The position numbers were made by a program, and so were the translations under genes. Below the pieces are notes generated by a model. The model did not search any database. It was not told the origin of the DNA and saw only the letters and a list, made by a program, of their open reading frames with translations. This document shows positions 18,127-27,901 of a stretch of 64,000 nt of DNA, in pieces. The stretch's first letter is position 1. Every line of letters starts with the position of its first letter. The stretch spans positions 372,001 through 436,000 of the forward strand of contig NZ_JXXV01000016.1 in NCBI RefSeq assembly GCF_000967545.1, given 5' to 3'. Source of the DNA: Vibrio galatheae. GTDB lineage: Bacteria; Pseudomonadota; Gammaproteobacteria; Enterobacterales; Vibrionaceae.

Positions 18127-18835
18127 CACGTTCGAGCTCTTGGGTAAGAATGAGTTGATATTTAGCGGGTATCTGGGCGATTTTTGTCTTTTTGTTCGTT
18201 TGGGAAAATTCAGCCACAGACAGTCCAGAAAAAGGGTGAGAATACATTAGGGTGTGAACAACTATCGCCAGTGATGCGAAATCATCGTATGCGCGAACTC
18301 TGTCATTACGCACTAATGCGTTGAAACTGGCAAAGCGTGGAGTAACAGATGAATAGGGTTGTTCGAAATAGTGTTTGCTGATTGGTAATACGCTACCAAA
18401 ATCAACAAAAACAGCACTACCATCTGGTTTAATGACTATGTTTGCGGGTTTGATGTCTCCATGAATAAATCCTGTGCAGTGAATCGCATGCAGGCCCGTT
18501 TCCAATTGTTTAATTTGTCTAACGTTGAAGCGATCTTCTTGTTGTTCTAGAGATTTTCCTTCAACTAGTGACATCATTAGCCAGTCAACATGCTGGTGAC
18601 TATTCGAGTCGAAAAACTGGGGCCAGTATGGCGATTGATGATGCTGTAGAAAATGAGCCTCACTACGTAGCTGAAACTTAGCGCGAGTCGACAAAGCGAA
18701 TTTTGCCACTAATTCGCCATATAGCGGATGATAAGCTCGAAAGACGGAATGACTTATGTGCGAGCATTGGGAAAGGCCCAATGCTCGCATACAGTTATTG
18801 ATGCTAGGGTGGAGGTTTTTACTAGCATCAAGCAT
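18092..18835 (-). CDS. PpkA-like serine/threonine protein kinase of the T6SS
   Basis: 247 residues, little more than a kinase domain. Catalytic motifs are present: VAKF (ATP-binding Lys), EAHFL (helix C Glu), HGDIKPANIV (catalytic loop) and VFVDFGS (metal-binding Asp). There is no membrane span or VWA domain, unlike long PpkA proteins, so it should be a soluble cytoplasmic kinase. It starts two bases after tssM stops and is the last gene of the T6SS cluster. The natural substrate by analogy is the FHA protein TagH (25245-26192) or TssL. No PppA-type phosphatase is in the window. Confidence 0.82.
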   Translation of the reverse strand: MLDASKNLHPSINNCMRALGLSQCSHISHSVFRAYHPLYGELVAKFALSTRAKFQLRSEAHFLQHHQSPYWPQFFDSNSHQHVDWLMMSLVEGKSLEQQEDRFNVRQIKQLETGLHAIHCTGFIHGDIKPANIVIKPDGSAVFVDFGSVLPISKHYFEQPYSSVTPRFASFNALVRNDRVRAYDDFASLAIVVHTLMYSHPFSGLSVAEFSQTNKKTKIAQIPAKYQLILTQELERANHFHSRLNTD

Positions 18836-18837
18836 AG

Positions 18838-21800
18838 CTAAATACTGGCTGGTAGCGTAAACGCCGAAAAGAAGTTGGGTACGAACGGGTTGTTCTGCCC
18901 TTGGGTCTTAATATTGAGCTGTACCAGACTGTTGTCATAGACAAATTTAACGGTCGTATCTTGAGAGGTAGTCGACACCACTCTTGGCTCAATGAGCTTG
19001 AACCAAGCCCAGCTCCCCGTGAACTTTTCATCTGCGATTTGCGCATCTTGAGCTTGTAATGTAAATCCAATGGAGTCTTTGTCAATATCTTTGGCCGACC
19101 AAGTTTGTTGGCTCCAAAGTCTAGGCCCATGCTGATAGGTAAAGAGCGATTTCTCCGCAATAATTGAGAATTGCGTTAAATTCGAACTCATCTCCATCGC
19201 TTTCACTTGGAACTGCAAAGACAAATTTTGTGGGTCTTGTAGGAACAGCGCATTGCGTATATCTGTCGCTTTACTAATCATCTGCCATACCGTCGGGTCG
19301 AGGGCTAAGCCAGAGTTAGGCAGTAAGCCAGGTAGGGAAGGCGAACGCTCATCGTTTGAAAACCCTTTTAGCTTGGTTTGATAGAATTTATCCAGCACAC
19401 CTTCACTTCTGAAAAATGAAGCGACATCACTGGTGGTCGCGTCTACGCTTGCAGACTTATTGAACGGATAGTACGCGGCAATGGTATTTTGATAGGTTTG
19501 AAACACCTCCGACTTCCAAGCGCTGTTCAGGTAACCATGAGCTAAATACATCACCATTTCGTCGGCCTGTTTAGTGACAGCGGCAATAATATCGGTCGAT
19601 AACTGAGGTTGCTTGCCGGTTGTTTTGGCAACAGCAGACACCGGATTACTGACTTTGAGCTCAGCGGTGAGCGTTGTAAAAGCAAGCTCCTGCGGCTTAT
19701 CGGCAGAGTAAAACTTCTCCAAATATATTTCCATATCGGTAAATAGACCAAGCAGAGTGTCAATCGGCTTGATACCCTGATCGTTGGTCTCTACCTGTTG
19801 GTGATAGGGCATAAACGCAATATAGATCTGGCGTGCAGACTCTTTCTTATCCGTATCTTGAGCTGGTGGTTGCTGACCCTCTTCAGTTTGAGGAACTTCT
19901 ATCTCAACCGACGTGTATTTGCTGATGGTGCCATAGAGTTGAGCAAGTGGGTTATCAGAAGCCGTCGTCAACACCGACATAGTGCTCTTTAACGTATCAG
20001 CGGTATCGACCTGATTGGCTTCAATGTGTGAGGTGAAGTCTCGCCAGTAGTTGATATAGTCATTTTGATACATCTGCTTGAGATCACGGCTGATACGATA
20101 TAACTCCAGAGCACTTGGTGAATTGCCGGCCACTCCTTCGTAAGCTTGTAGCGCTTCATTGAGCACCGGTGAGCCGACGGAGAGATCCAACTCATTAAAA
20201 CCAGAAGGCGTGTATAGATATGGAACTAGGTAGCCAACATAGTTTGGTGAAAAACTAAATAACTGAGCAAAATTCGCCCCTAGCTCTTGGCGTACGTCAA
20301 TACGCTTTGAATAGGTTGGAGAATTGACAATATGTTCATAAAGTAAGGTTTCTATACCTGTCTGATTGATGACTTTTTGTGCCAGCTTTTCAAGATCGTA
20401 GTTAGCCTTTGTCGGCACTAAATCTTGAGCGAAGACATCATCGAGCAGAAGTTTTAATTGCGCGAGGTTGACACTGTCTGCTTCGCCTTGATCAGCTAAA
20501 GTTGACATGAAGTAACTCTTTAGCTCTTCAATATTTGTCCGTTGAGGATCAAATAGCAGGCGGTAGTTATTTAACAGAGCTAAGGTCTTGGCTTGGTCTT
20601 CCAGATTGACGTAAACGAACAGGTCCTTTTCGAGTGTATTTTCCATTGAAGGGATCAATACACGAGCGAGCTCATCAAAATAGGCGGTTTCAACCTCTTG
20701 TTTGATGCTTGAACTTGGCATGAATGGCAAGGTGTACCAAGGATCCGGCTGAAGGTAGAGCGCATAAATTCGATTCAGTGAATATAGGTTGGGAATGTTG
20801 TCCGCCATATTCTCGATATCATAGGGAGAAGCGCTAATGGCTTCTTTGTAGCGTTCAAGCATATTGTCAGCACGTGTTTCACGCGCATTCTGATAATCAA
20901 AATCGAGTTTAATGATCGCAAGTACTGAGACCAGTAAAACGACACAAGCCGCTGTATAAGCGCCTTGCCAGAACAGCAGCATGTTTTCTTTGCGTCGGTT
21001 TACGCCCACCAGAGCATTTTCATTTAATACCACGTGGCTCATTATATGCTGAGCAAATAACGTTTGAGTGACCGGGATCTGTTGCTGCTGTTGAAACTTC
21101 TCATTGCCAAGTGATTCGTTTACCACGTTGGCGAGCAGATCGTATTGTTGCTCACTAGAACCACTATGAGTGAAGTAAAAGCCACGAAAATTAAGCCCGT
21201 TATTGAGCTGGTCACCTCGATAAAGACGCTGTAAGAAATGCCAAAAGTTCTGTTTGAGCAACCCGAATTGATAAGGTGCGGCACAAATAGAGTTGCGATA
21301 TTCCTGATTGAGCTGAGAAGAGAGGGCACTACTTGTATTGGCGATCAACTGGCTTATCAGATAGTCATACTCTTGGTGGAACCAATCTGCATCAATGCCG
21401 CCATTATTGAGTACGGGTGACGTAGCACCAAACACATCATTACGTTTCGCTTCGTCAAAGGCTGAAAAGAACTGGCAGAAGTCGTTGATCTGACCCATGT
21501 TGGTAATCAGGTTATAAACCGGGAGGCTAAGACCGAACGTATCATTAAACGTTTTGATAGTGGATTTAACATCATCTGCACGTTGGGTTAGCTTCTCTTT
21601 ACTTCCTAGTAAGGTTGCCACTTCTGTGGTTAAAAGAATGCCATTAACCGCTTGTCTTGGACGCCATTTATTTAAACACGCAGAGAGTGTTTTAAGATAT
21701 TGAGGCTGCTGATCTTCGCCCATGCTAATAGAGATAAGGATCGAATGCTCACTAAGCCAAAATAACACCGGGAATTCAATGTCGTTGCCGAAATCATCAA

Positions 21801-22212
21801 CCTTGTATGCTTCATAACCCATTTGAGTGATGATGCTTTTATCTTTACTTGGTTCATCACTCAACAATAGGTAAATAGGTTGATCATAACGACTATTGAG
21901 ACGTTTCTTACGCTTTTGTACCCCAAGCATCAGCTTAAAGTGTTGTGCAAGGAGTTTACTGCGCTTTTGAATCAATAATCTCTGTTGGTCTGGGGTACTT
22001 TCCGTCTCTTTGTTGCGCTGCATTAGCCAATAGGTAATCAAGCCAGTAACTAGTGCAGAAACTAGCGTTAATACGCTACCAAGTATCAGTTTCTCTGGAT
22101 AACCCAACCACCAAGTTATTGCTCCCCCAATTAGCAGGACAAGAAGAGCGAGTACGAGTGACACTATTAGTCCGCGCTTGCGTGTATTCTGGGCAGGTTT
22201 AGCATCACTCAT
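18838..22212 (-). CDS. tssM: T6SS membrane-complex protein TssM (IcmF/VasK)
   Basis: 1124 residues. Two N-terminal spans (about 14-34 and 41-63), a cytoplasmic domain, a third span (about 422-442) and a long periplasmic part ending in a beta-rich domain is the IcmF/TssM topology. With TssL and TssJ it forms the trans-envelope anchor. The usual Walker A (GxxGxGKT) is replaced around residue 114 by LSDEPSKDKSI, so nucleotide binding is unlikely. Three bases separate it from tssL. Confidence 0.93.
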   Translation of the reverse strand: MSDAKPAQNTRKRGLIVSLVLALLVLLIGGAITWWLGYPEKLILGSVLTLVSALVTGLITYWLMQRNKETESTPDQQRLLIQKRSKLLAQHFKLMLGVQKRKKRLNSRYDQPIYLLLSDEPSKDKSIITQMGYEAYKVDDFGNDIEFPVLFWLSEHSILISISMGEDQQPQYLKTLSACLNKWRPRQAVNGILLTTEVATLLGSKEKLTQRADDVKSTIKTFNDTFGLSLPVYNLITNMGQINDFCQFFSAFDEAKRNDVFGATSPVLNNGGIDADWFHQEYDYLISQLIANTSSALSSQLNQEYRNSICAAPYQFGLLKQNFWHFLQRLYRGDQLNNGLNFRGFYFTHSGSSEQQYDLLANVVNESLGNEKFQQQQQIPVTQTLFAQHIMSHVVLNENALVGVNRRKENMLLFWQGAYTAACVVLLVSVLAIIKLDFDYQNARETRADNMLERYKEAISASPYDIENMADNIPNLYSLNRIYALYLQPDPWYTLPFMPSSSIKQEVETAYFDELARVLIPSMENTLEKDLFVYVNLEDQAKTLALLNNYRLLFDPQRTNIEELKSYFMSTLADQGEADSVNLAQLKLLLDDVFAQDLVPTKANYDLEKLAQKVINQTGIETLLYEHIVNSPTYSKRIDVRQELGANFAQLFSFSPNYVGYLVPYLYTPSGFNELDLSVGSPVLNEALQAYEGVAGNSPSALELYRISRDLKQMYQNDYINYWRDFTSHIEANQVDTADTLKSTMSVLTTASDNPLAQLYGTISKYTSVEIEVPQTEEGQQPPAQDTDKKESARQIYIAFMPYHQQVETNDQGIKPIDTLLGLFTDMEIYLEKFYSADKPQELAFTTLTAELKVSNPVSAVAKTTGKQPQLSTDIIAAVTKQADEMVMYLAHGYLNSAWKSEVFQTYQNTIAAYYPFNKSASVDATTSDVASFFRSEGVLDKFYQTKLKGFSNDERSPSLPGLLPNSGLALDPTVWQMISKATDIRNALFLQDPQNLSLQFQVKAMEMSSNLTQFSIIAEKSLFTYQHGPRLWSQQTWSAKDIDKDSIGFTLQAQDAQIADEKFTGSWAWFKLIEPRVVSTTSQDTTVKFVYDNSLVQLNIKTQGQNNPFVPNFFSAFTLPASI

Positions 22213-22214
22213 CG

Positions 22215-23414
22215 TTATTGTGCCTCGTTCTCATTATTCTTTTTGCCTTGCATGTTTCTCACGATGATGGGAGTGAGTTTGTCTTTATCTGTGTACCAAC
22301 GTTTAATGTCTCGCGCTTGCTCTGAAGAGTCGCTTTGCACAATGACGCGGAAATAGGATTCGTACTCATCAACGATGGGGCTGTATTGTGATGCGGATAA
22401 CTGAGATATAAAGCTTTCAGCCGTTTTTTTGGTGGTAAAAGTTGCCAACTGAACCAGCCATGATGATTGACTGGTCGCGAGATTAGCTGGTGCTGGTGCA
22501 TCAACCAGTTCCACTTTGCTCGCACGTTGAGGCGCCGTTTCTAAATCAGTGTCTTCACTAATAAACACGATGTCGCTCACTTGACCAGACATCACATATC
22601 GAGTGCTGAAATCAGGTAAGTTATTGAAATCTCTGGCACGTTGAGAGTGAGTTTTGTCGTACCAAAAGTAGGTTAAACCCACACAGGTCGAGATGAGACA
22701 TAAGAAGAATACAGAGGTGACTAAGTAGCGTTTGCGACGCGTTGGCTTACGCACCTTCGGGAGCTTAGTGCGAGTATGACAATACATCGTACTGGTTTGA
22801 CGGTATTGACTGATAAGCTGCTCAAGTTGGTGAATAAACGTTTTTAGCTGATCATTGCCTGATTCGCGATACTGACCTTTGAAACCAATACTCAAGAAGA
22901 TGTAGATGATCTCTAATAGATCAATCATCTTATGTGGCTGTCTGAGCGCTTTGTCAGCAACGGTAAAGAAGAGTTCGCCACCGTTTCTCATTCCAAACAG
23001 TTCACTGAGCAACGTTTTATTTTCCCAACCTCGAGACTCGCCCCATTCGCTATAAATGATTAACTCGTCCAAGACAACCGCGTACAAAAAGCACAGTTTG
23101 TCTATCACAGCAACAGGGTAGGAGAGTTCTGCGCCTTTTGCTTTGATTTCGTTAATACTGTCAACAAGTTGGTGGCGCAAAGTCGCCACATCCTCAGGTT
23201 CTGGGAGGGTTGCAACTTTAAGCGTCGTTGCAAGCAGCTCACTACTGATGTTGAGTAGCTGGTTTTCTGCCTTATCAAAGTAATGCAAAAACTCGCTGCG
23301 CCCGCGACTTGCGTCCACTGGCAGCCAAGTCGTATCGCTGACATCGTCTTGCTTAGCCACAAACTCGGACTCTTGCGCATCCCAGACTAAGGTATCTTCA
23401 TCCAAATAATTCAT
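22215..23414 (-). CDS. tssL: T6SS protein TssL (DotU/IcmH) with C-terminal SPOR domain
   Basis: 399 residues. The N-terminal about 215 residues are the cytoplasmic DotU domain (DELIIYSEWGESRGWENKT; FLSIGFKGQYR), then one membrane span (about 230-252) and a periplasmic extension. Residues about 318-390 (SSWLVQLATFTTKKTAESF and following) look like a SPOR domain, which binds denuded peptidoglycan. This makes it an extended TssL that can anchor the complex to the cell wall itself; no TagL/TagP gene is present in the cluster. Confidence 0.93.
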   Translation of the reverse strand: MNYLDEDTLVWDAQESEFVAKQDDVSDTTWLPVDASRGRSEFLHYFDKAENQLLNISSELLATTLKVATLPEPEDVATLRHQLVDSINEIKAKGAELSYPVAVIDKLCFLYAVVLDELIIYSEWGESRGWENKTLLSELFGMRNGGELFFTVADKALRQPHKMIDLLEIIYIFLSIGFKGQYRESGNDQLKTFIHQLEQLISQYRQTSTMYCHTRTKLPKVRKPTRRKRYLVTSVFFLCLISTCVGLTYFWYDKTHSQRARDFNNLPDFSTRYVMSGQVSDIVFISEDTDLETAPQRASKVELVDAPAPANLATSQSSWLVQLATFTTKKTAESFISQLSASQYSPIVDEYESYFRVIVQSDSSEQARDIKRWYTDKDKLTPIIVRNMQGKKNNENEAQ

Positions 23415-23418
23415 ATCG

Positions 23419-24750
23419 CTATCTCAATGCATACAGCATAACTTCAAGATCTAGGATGCGTGTATCAACGTGTAGTGCGATTGCGTCACGATTTTCAAGC
23501 ATTTCTAACCACATTCGGTCGGCGGTATCGACTTCAAAATAAGAAACCCCTTGCATCGGCTTTAATTCGCTTGGTGCAACCGGAAGTGGAGACAGTGCGA
23601 TTCCTGACAGACCATTTCTAACAATTTCAACAATTCTTGCGTTGTTGCTCAATTTAGCGGCAATTGGAAACAGCTCGTTTAACTCAGCGCTACTGATGTT
23701 GGATTTAACCGACAAAACAAAGCGGCGATTTGCGACGCTTGCCGTATCCTTAATCAAGGTTCTTAGCAGCCTACGTTTTTCGAACAGTGAGCTGTCCCAA
23801 GTGAACTCAAGCACAGAGTCCTGTTGCACTAAGGTGAGCATATTTCTCAACGATGCGAATAGAGGATTGAAGCTTTCATACAGCTTATGATATTTCAACG
23901 GCTGGCAAGTATCAGGAATCGCCGGAGTAAGAGCCATAATTTGCGCTTCGAACTTGCGCAGCTCACCATACACATGATGTGTTTGCGTCTTAGGATTGGT
24001 GATAGTCAAGTCGAACCACGGTAACCAACTGTTCAAGGTTTGTAGCCACAGATAGTCTTGCATCATGGATTGCGGGCTTTTTTGTCCCTGACCAGCCTGA
24101 ATTCTTTGCAATAAAGTTGTTGCGCGGTTGGCAGTAAGAGCATGGATCTCTTTAAGACGCTCGAGCAACAGTTGAGACGCACCATAGTGAAGACAGGCAG
24201 GAATAAAGGCGCGATCAAGGATCACTTCACCCGCTTCGGTACATTCCAATATTTTGGCTACTGGAATAAGAGTAAAACCAGACGTGTCTTCACCCTCTAG
24301 CTTGATTGATATATTTAGATGAGCAACATCGATTTCTACGCTGGCATTTTCTGATGTTGACGTATCGAATACATTGATCGAGCGACTAAGGTAGCGGCCT
24401 TGATCTGCTTGCTCTTGTCCGTAATCGTTGTTGCCTTGAAGAGAAATAGGTAAAGCCAGATAAACAACGGTTTCGATACTGCCCTGGATGACATCTCGCG
24501 CAACTTCATAGTTCATCTCAAACTGAGTGCCGTCAGGAAAGACACCTGCGCTACTCGCGATGGAAAGTTTGCCAATCTTTAATAATTCGTGATTGATGGT
24601 GAGTTCCGTTACACCATAAAAGGGAGCAAAGCCAGCAAGTGTTTCTACGTTTTGACGAACATAGTTCTGTACATAGCGATCTTGTTGTTGAAAATGTTGT
24701 GGGGCAATAAACATGCCTTCTTGCCAAACTACTTTTTTAAACGCGTCCAC
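23419..24750 (-). CDS. tssK: T6SS baseplate protein TssK (VasE)
   Basis: 443 residues, standard TssK length. The N-terminus KVVWQEGMFIAPQHFQQQDRY is the diagnostic start of the family, and LALPISLQG and FEVDTADRMWLEML are further matches. It connects the baseplate wedges (TssEFG) to the TssLM membrane complex in the cytoplasm. Placed between tssJ and tssL as in many T6SS operons. Confidence 0.96.
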   Translation of the reverse strand: MDAFKKVVWQEGMFIAPQHFQQQDRYVQNYVRQNVETLAGFAPFYGVTELTINHELLKIGKLSIASSAGVFPDGTQFEMNYEVARDVIQGSIETVVYLALPISLQGNNDYGQEQADQGRYLSRSINVFDTSTSENASVEIDVAHLNISIKLEGEDTSGFTLIPVAKILECTEAGEVILDRAFIPACLHYGASQLLLERLKEIHALTANRATTLLQRIQAGQGQKSPQSMMQDYLWLQTLNSWLPWFDLTITNPKTQTHHVYGELRKFEAQIMALTPAIPDTCQPLKYHKLYESFNPLFASLRNMLTLVQQDSVLEFTWDSSLFEKRRLLRTLIKDTASVANRRFVLSVKSNISSAELNELFPIAAKLSNNARIVEIVRNGLSGIALSPLPVAPSELKPMQGVSYFEVDTADRMWLEMLENRDAIALHVDTRILDLEVMLYALR

Positions 24751-24765
24751 GTAAATTCCCTATAA

Positions 24766-25245
24766 CTAAAATGGCCACCAGCTCGATTCTGGTGTGATTA
24801 CTTCTAATGAGGCTTTTGTGCCTTGTATGCTGAGCTGAAGATATTGATCGTCTTGCACAGGCAAAGTCGAAAATGCTTTAGTTTCACTGCTTTGGTAGTT
24901 AACAAACTCGACCAAAACGGCCACGTACTGTGTGGTTTGGTTAATATCTAACACTTGCGTTGAACTTGTGTCAGGCAACACCACGGGTAACATTTGCTTC
25001 GACACTAAATTGGCGCTTAACAGTTGAATATCATTGGAATACAGGTCGATAAATGGCAACTGTTTGAACATTTGTACGTCGGTCAATTGATACAATCTAA
25101 CCACGACTGGATTTGCTGTATTCGAATCCGACGGGTTTATTGCTGCGTCTGATGTCATCACTAATTTGTATTGAGAGACCACAGGTACGGGATCTGATGA
25201 ACATCCTGCGAGCAAAAATATCGCGGCCAAAAACCACAGTCTCAT
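24766..25245 (-). CDS. tssJ: T6SS outer-membrane lipoprotein TssJ (VasD)
   Basis: 159 residues with a lipoprotein signal peptide (FLLAGCSS, acylated Cys at residue 15). The transthyretin-like fold of TssJ is suggested by VVVRLYQL, the loop FKQLPFIDLYSND and the C-terminal LQLSIQG strand. It sits in the outer membrane and contacts the TssM periplasmic end. The start codon overlaps the tagH stop by one base. Confidence 0.92.
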   Translation of the reverse strand: MRLWFLAAIFLLAGCSSDPVPVVSQYKLVMTSDAAINPSDSNTANPVVVRLYQLTDVQMFKQLPFIDLYSNDIQLLSANLVSKQMLPVVLPDTSSTQVLDINQTTQYVAVLVEFVNYQSSETKAFSTLPVQDDQYLQLSIQGTKASLEVITPESSWWPF

Positions 25246-26192
25246 TAGTTGTCCTCTCTCTGCTTTTGCATGTTCTCTAAAAACAAAGCTTTGAACTGTC
25301 TGCGAAAATCTCCATTTTTCTGGCGATGTTTGAAGTGTTTACGGTAGATATTCCAATACTTTTTCTCTTTGCTGCTAAACAACCCACCAGATAAATACTC
25401 GCTGAACTGCTCTTCTAAAGCATGTGGTGAAAAGTCGACGAGGAACTGGTCAACCGTCTTTTCCAGCGCGTCGAATAACGCGTCATGATGAAGCATAGGG
25501 TTGTTCAGATATTGCTGATTCTTTTCAGATAGCGTCAACAGTTTTTCTATTGAGGCTTCCAGCTGAGTACCTTGATTTGATGCGTTGACAGGGAAATATT
25601 CTAGATCAACGGGTTGTTTATACGGTTCCTCGTGCTCAACTTCATCCACTTCAATATGCGCAGCGATTTGTTCGCTCTCAATGTCTTCAAATGGATCGGC
25701 GGCAAAAGGGTCATCACTGAGTACATTCTTATGCGAAAAAACGGTATTGCTTTGCTTAGGCTGTGGAGCGTCGGTTTGATCGAGAAACTCGGTATCATCA
25801 TCGTTGAGGTTTAGTTCAAACGGCTGTGAAAATATATCATTTTCGTCATCTTGCGCGGATAGCTTAGCGCTAGCGGAGACAAGGGTTGAAACCAACATCG
25901 TATAGTTTTCAATTTTGATGATATCGCCATCATTGAGGAGATATTCTTTTTCGCGCGCCATGGATTTATCATTCAGTAAGGCACTATTTTGACCACGACT
26001 AATCAGTACGTAACCGCGCTCGGTCAGGCGAATCTCACCGTGAGTTCGGGAAATTCGTTTACTTTGGTCGGGTAGACAGATATCACAAGCAGGGGCGCGA
26101 CCAAGAGTGCCTCCTGACTCAGGAAGATACACAACTCTTGAGGCTACAACCTCTTCAGTGGGTACAGAAATCAAGTGAATACTGACAGCCAC
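25245..26192 (-). CDS. tagH: T6SS FHA-domain protein TagH
   Basis: 315 residues. The N-terminal FHA domain (about 20-105) shows the phosphothreonine-binding residues in GGTLGRA, RISRTHGEI and NSALLND. An acidic linker follows (about 110-200), then a C-terminal TagH helical domain (about 210-315). It is the expected reader of Thr phosphorylation by the PpkA-like kinase at the operon's end and modulates T6SS assembly in related systems. Tight junctions on both sides place it in the operon. Confidence 0.88.
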   Translation of the reverse strand: MAVSIHLISVPTEEVVASRVVYLPESGGTLGRAPACDICLPDQSKRISRTHGEIRLTERGYVLISRGQNSALLNDKSMAREKEYLLNDGDIIKIENYTMLVSTLVSASAKLSAQDDENDIFSQPFELNLNDDDTEFLDQTDAPQPKQSNTVFSHKNVLSDDPFAADPFEDIESEQIAAHIEVDEVEHEEPYKQPVDLEYFPVNASNQGTQLEASIEKLLTLSEKNQQYLNNPMLHHDALFDALEKTVDQFLVDFSPHALEEQFSEYLSGGLFSSKEKKYWNIYRKHFKHRQKNGDFRRQFKALFLENMQKQREDN

Positions 26193-26195
26193 TAG

Positions 26196-26906
26196 TTACC
26201 TCTCACACTTAGATACAGCTGCATTAAATGCAGACAAAAAACCAGAATACTTAGTTAGGAAACGATCAGAAAAATAGACACCCATCGGCTCAGATTCGAG
26301 AAGCTGAGATTGGAAATAATCTTTGGGCAAACCTGCTTCATCTAATTCGCTTTGAAAGACTAAGTCGTCCTCCAACGCGATATCAATTTCCCTTTGTTTT
26401 AAAAGCTTTAGTAATACTTTAGCATCTCTGGGCTGTTTGACTACGTTATAGCCGTTACGTTTTAGCCAAAACCACTTATTAGACCCAAATTTAGCCGAGA
26501 ACTTAAGGTTAAGTTTTGACAACTCATCAATTTTAGGTTCAACGCCGGGGCCGAAATACCACATCAAGTTTTGCTCTGCAATAGCAGCAGAAAGTGTCGC
26601 GTATTCATCACGCTCGTCTGTTTGTGTTGCAACAAAAAAGCCGTGCTGTGCGCCACTGTGTACACGCAGTTGAGCGTCAGACCAACTGGTCATCGTCAGT
26701 TGGTAAGGTTGCCCCATTTTGCTTAAGGCACACTTTACTTTGTCAAGTGCTATACCTAGCATTTCGCCGTTTTTATACTCTTGATAAGGCGGCCATTCTT
26801 GGGTTGTTAACAGCAATCGACCAGGGCCAATACTTGCTTGTGCAGCCAGAGAAGCGTTGCTGAACAGCCCAATAAGCGTTAGTAGGCAGAAAGTCATTCT
26901 GACCAT
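26196..26906 (-). CDS. Periplasmic solute-binding protein (SBP_bac_3-like) in the T6SS operon
   Basis: 236 residues with a signal peptide (cleavage probably after SLA at about residue 21). The mature part has amino-acid-binding-protein features: LLTTQEWPPYQEYKNGEM, GIALDKVKCAL and the C-terminal GVYFSDRFLTKYSGFLSAFN, but is shorter than metabolic homologues. It overlaps the upstream ABC-type binding-protein gene by 13 bases, and no ABC permease or ATPase gene accompanies it. It more likely serves as a ligand sensor for the neighbouring membrane protein than as part of an importer. Ligand unknown. Confidence 0.78.
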   Translation of the reverse strand: MVRMTFCLLTLIGLFSNASLAAQASIGPGRLLLTTQEWPPYQEYKNGEMLGIALDKVKCALSKMGQPYQLTMTSWSDAQLRVHSGAQHGFFVATQTDERDEYATLSAAIAEQNLMWYFGPGVEPKIDELSKLNLKFSAKFGSNKWFWLKRNGYNVVKQPRDAKVLLKLLKQREIDIALEDDLVFQSELDEAGLPKDYFQSQLLESEPMGVYFSDRFLTKYSGFLSAFNAAVSKCER

Positions 26907-27901
26907 TCATTTCCTCCAATTAACTCGGAAATCTTTAAAATTGAAACTGGGGGATAATAGTCTAAAGCGCGCGCAGCACTTACATTGACAATGTAGGAGT
27001 ACTGACTCAGCGGTTCAATAGGCAAATCTTGAGCGGTACTTTTGTTACTCAGAATTTGTTCCGCTTTATGTCCCGCAAATTCACCCACGTTATAATAACG
27101 GCTAACTATACCAAACAGAGCGCTATGATTGCGAATAGGAGATTCGGTTGCCGAAAATGTTGCGATGCCTCTTGAGTGAAGACCTTCTACAATGCCCTTA
27201 CTTTGACTAATAATGTATGAATCTGGCGGCAGGTAAGCGAGCTGAACTTTGTCTTCTAGCATAGTGTCAATAATCGCTGATAGTGAGCTCAGCTCGGGCT
27301 TACCGTTTTGCGTGCGCAAGGGGTATAGGTAGACGTCCATACCGAACTTGGCGGACAACATCTGTATCTTACGGGCTGTAATGACAGAGTTGCTTTCCAG
27401 AGGGTTAAATAGCACACCCATGGTGGTGATGTTCGGCAGTTTTTGAATCGCATTGAACTGAACCTGATGAGGAACAATATGGCTGACACCAGTGAAGTTG
27501 CGCTTTTCAGTATCATCGGTACTGATTATCTTGGAGCCGACAGGGTCGGTGACAATACTAAATACGACTGGCGTATTTCCTTGGCGTCGAAACAAGGTCG
27601 GCTTGTCTTGAGTACCTAGGAGCGACAGCGTTGTCGTGGTGCCAAATGCGTAAACCAGATCTGGCTGATAGTTGTCTATATTGGCGACATAAGCCGCCAA
27701 AGTATCTTTATCTCTTTTAGCGTCTAACAAGGTAAAGCTGACCGGCATTTTACTCGACAGATATTCCATAAACCCGTTCTCAGCGTCTGTCACACCCCGC
27801 CACAGCAGCATGACAACGTGTTTCTTCTCTGCTGCAACGGACATTGTTGGAACAGCAAATAGCGAGACTAACGCCAAACAAATTAATGATATGACTCTCA
27901 T
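26894..27901 (-). CDS. Periplasmic ABC-type substrate-binding protein (ABC_sub_bind-like) in the T6SS operon
   Basis: 335 residues with a signal peptide (cleavage near SVAA, about residue 23). The body resembles the PF04392 (TrpX/DUF534) family: PDLVYAFGTTTTLSLLG, VVFSIVTDPVGSKII, TTMGVLFNPLESNSV and the hinge LAYLPPDSYI. Its start overlaps the stop of the sensor-MFS gene by four bases (ATGA), and its end overlaps the next binding protein by 13 bases. No cognate ABC transporter genes are present. Role inferred as the ligand-binding partner of the sensor-MFS protein. Confidence 0.78.
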   Translation of the reverse strand: MRVISLICLALVSLFAVPTMSVAAEKKHVVMLLWRGVTDAENGFMEYLSSKMPVSFTLLDAKRDKDTLAAYVANIDNYQPDLVYAFGTTTTLSLLGTQDKPTLFRRQGNTPVVFSIVTDPVGSKIISTDDTEKRNFTGVSHIVPHQVQFNAIQKLPNITTMGVLFNPLESNSVITARKIQMLSAKFGMDVYLYPLRTQNGKPELSSLSAIIDTMLEDKVQLAYLPPDSYIISQSKGIVEGLHSRGIATFSATESPIRNHSALFGIVSRYYNVGEFAGHKAEQILSNKSTAQDLPIEPLSQYSYIVNVSAARALDYYPPVSILKISELIGGNEWSE

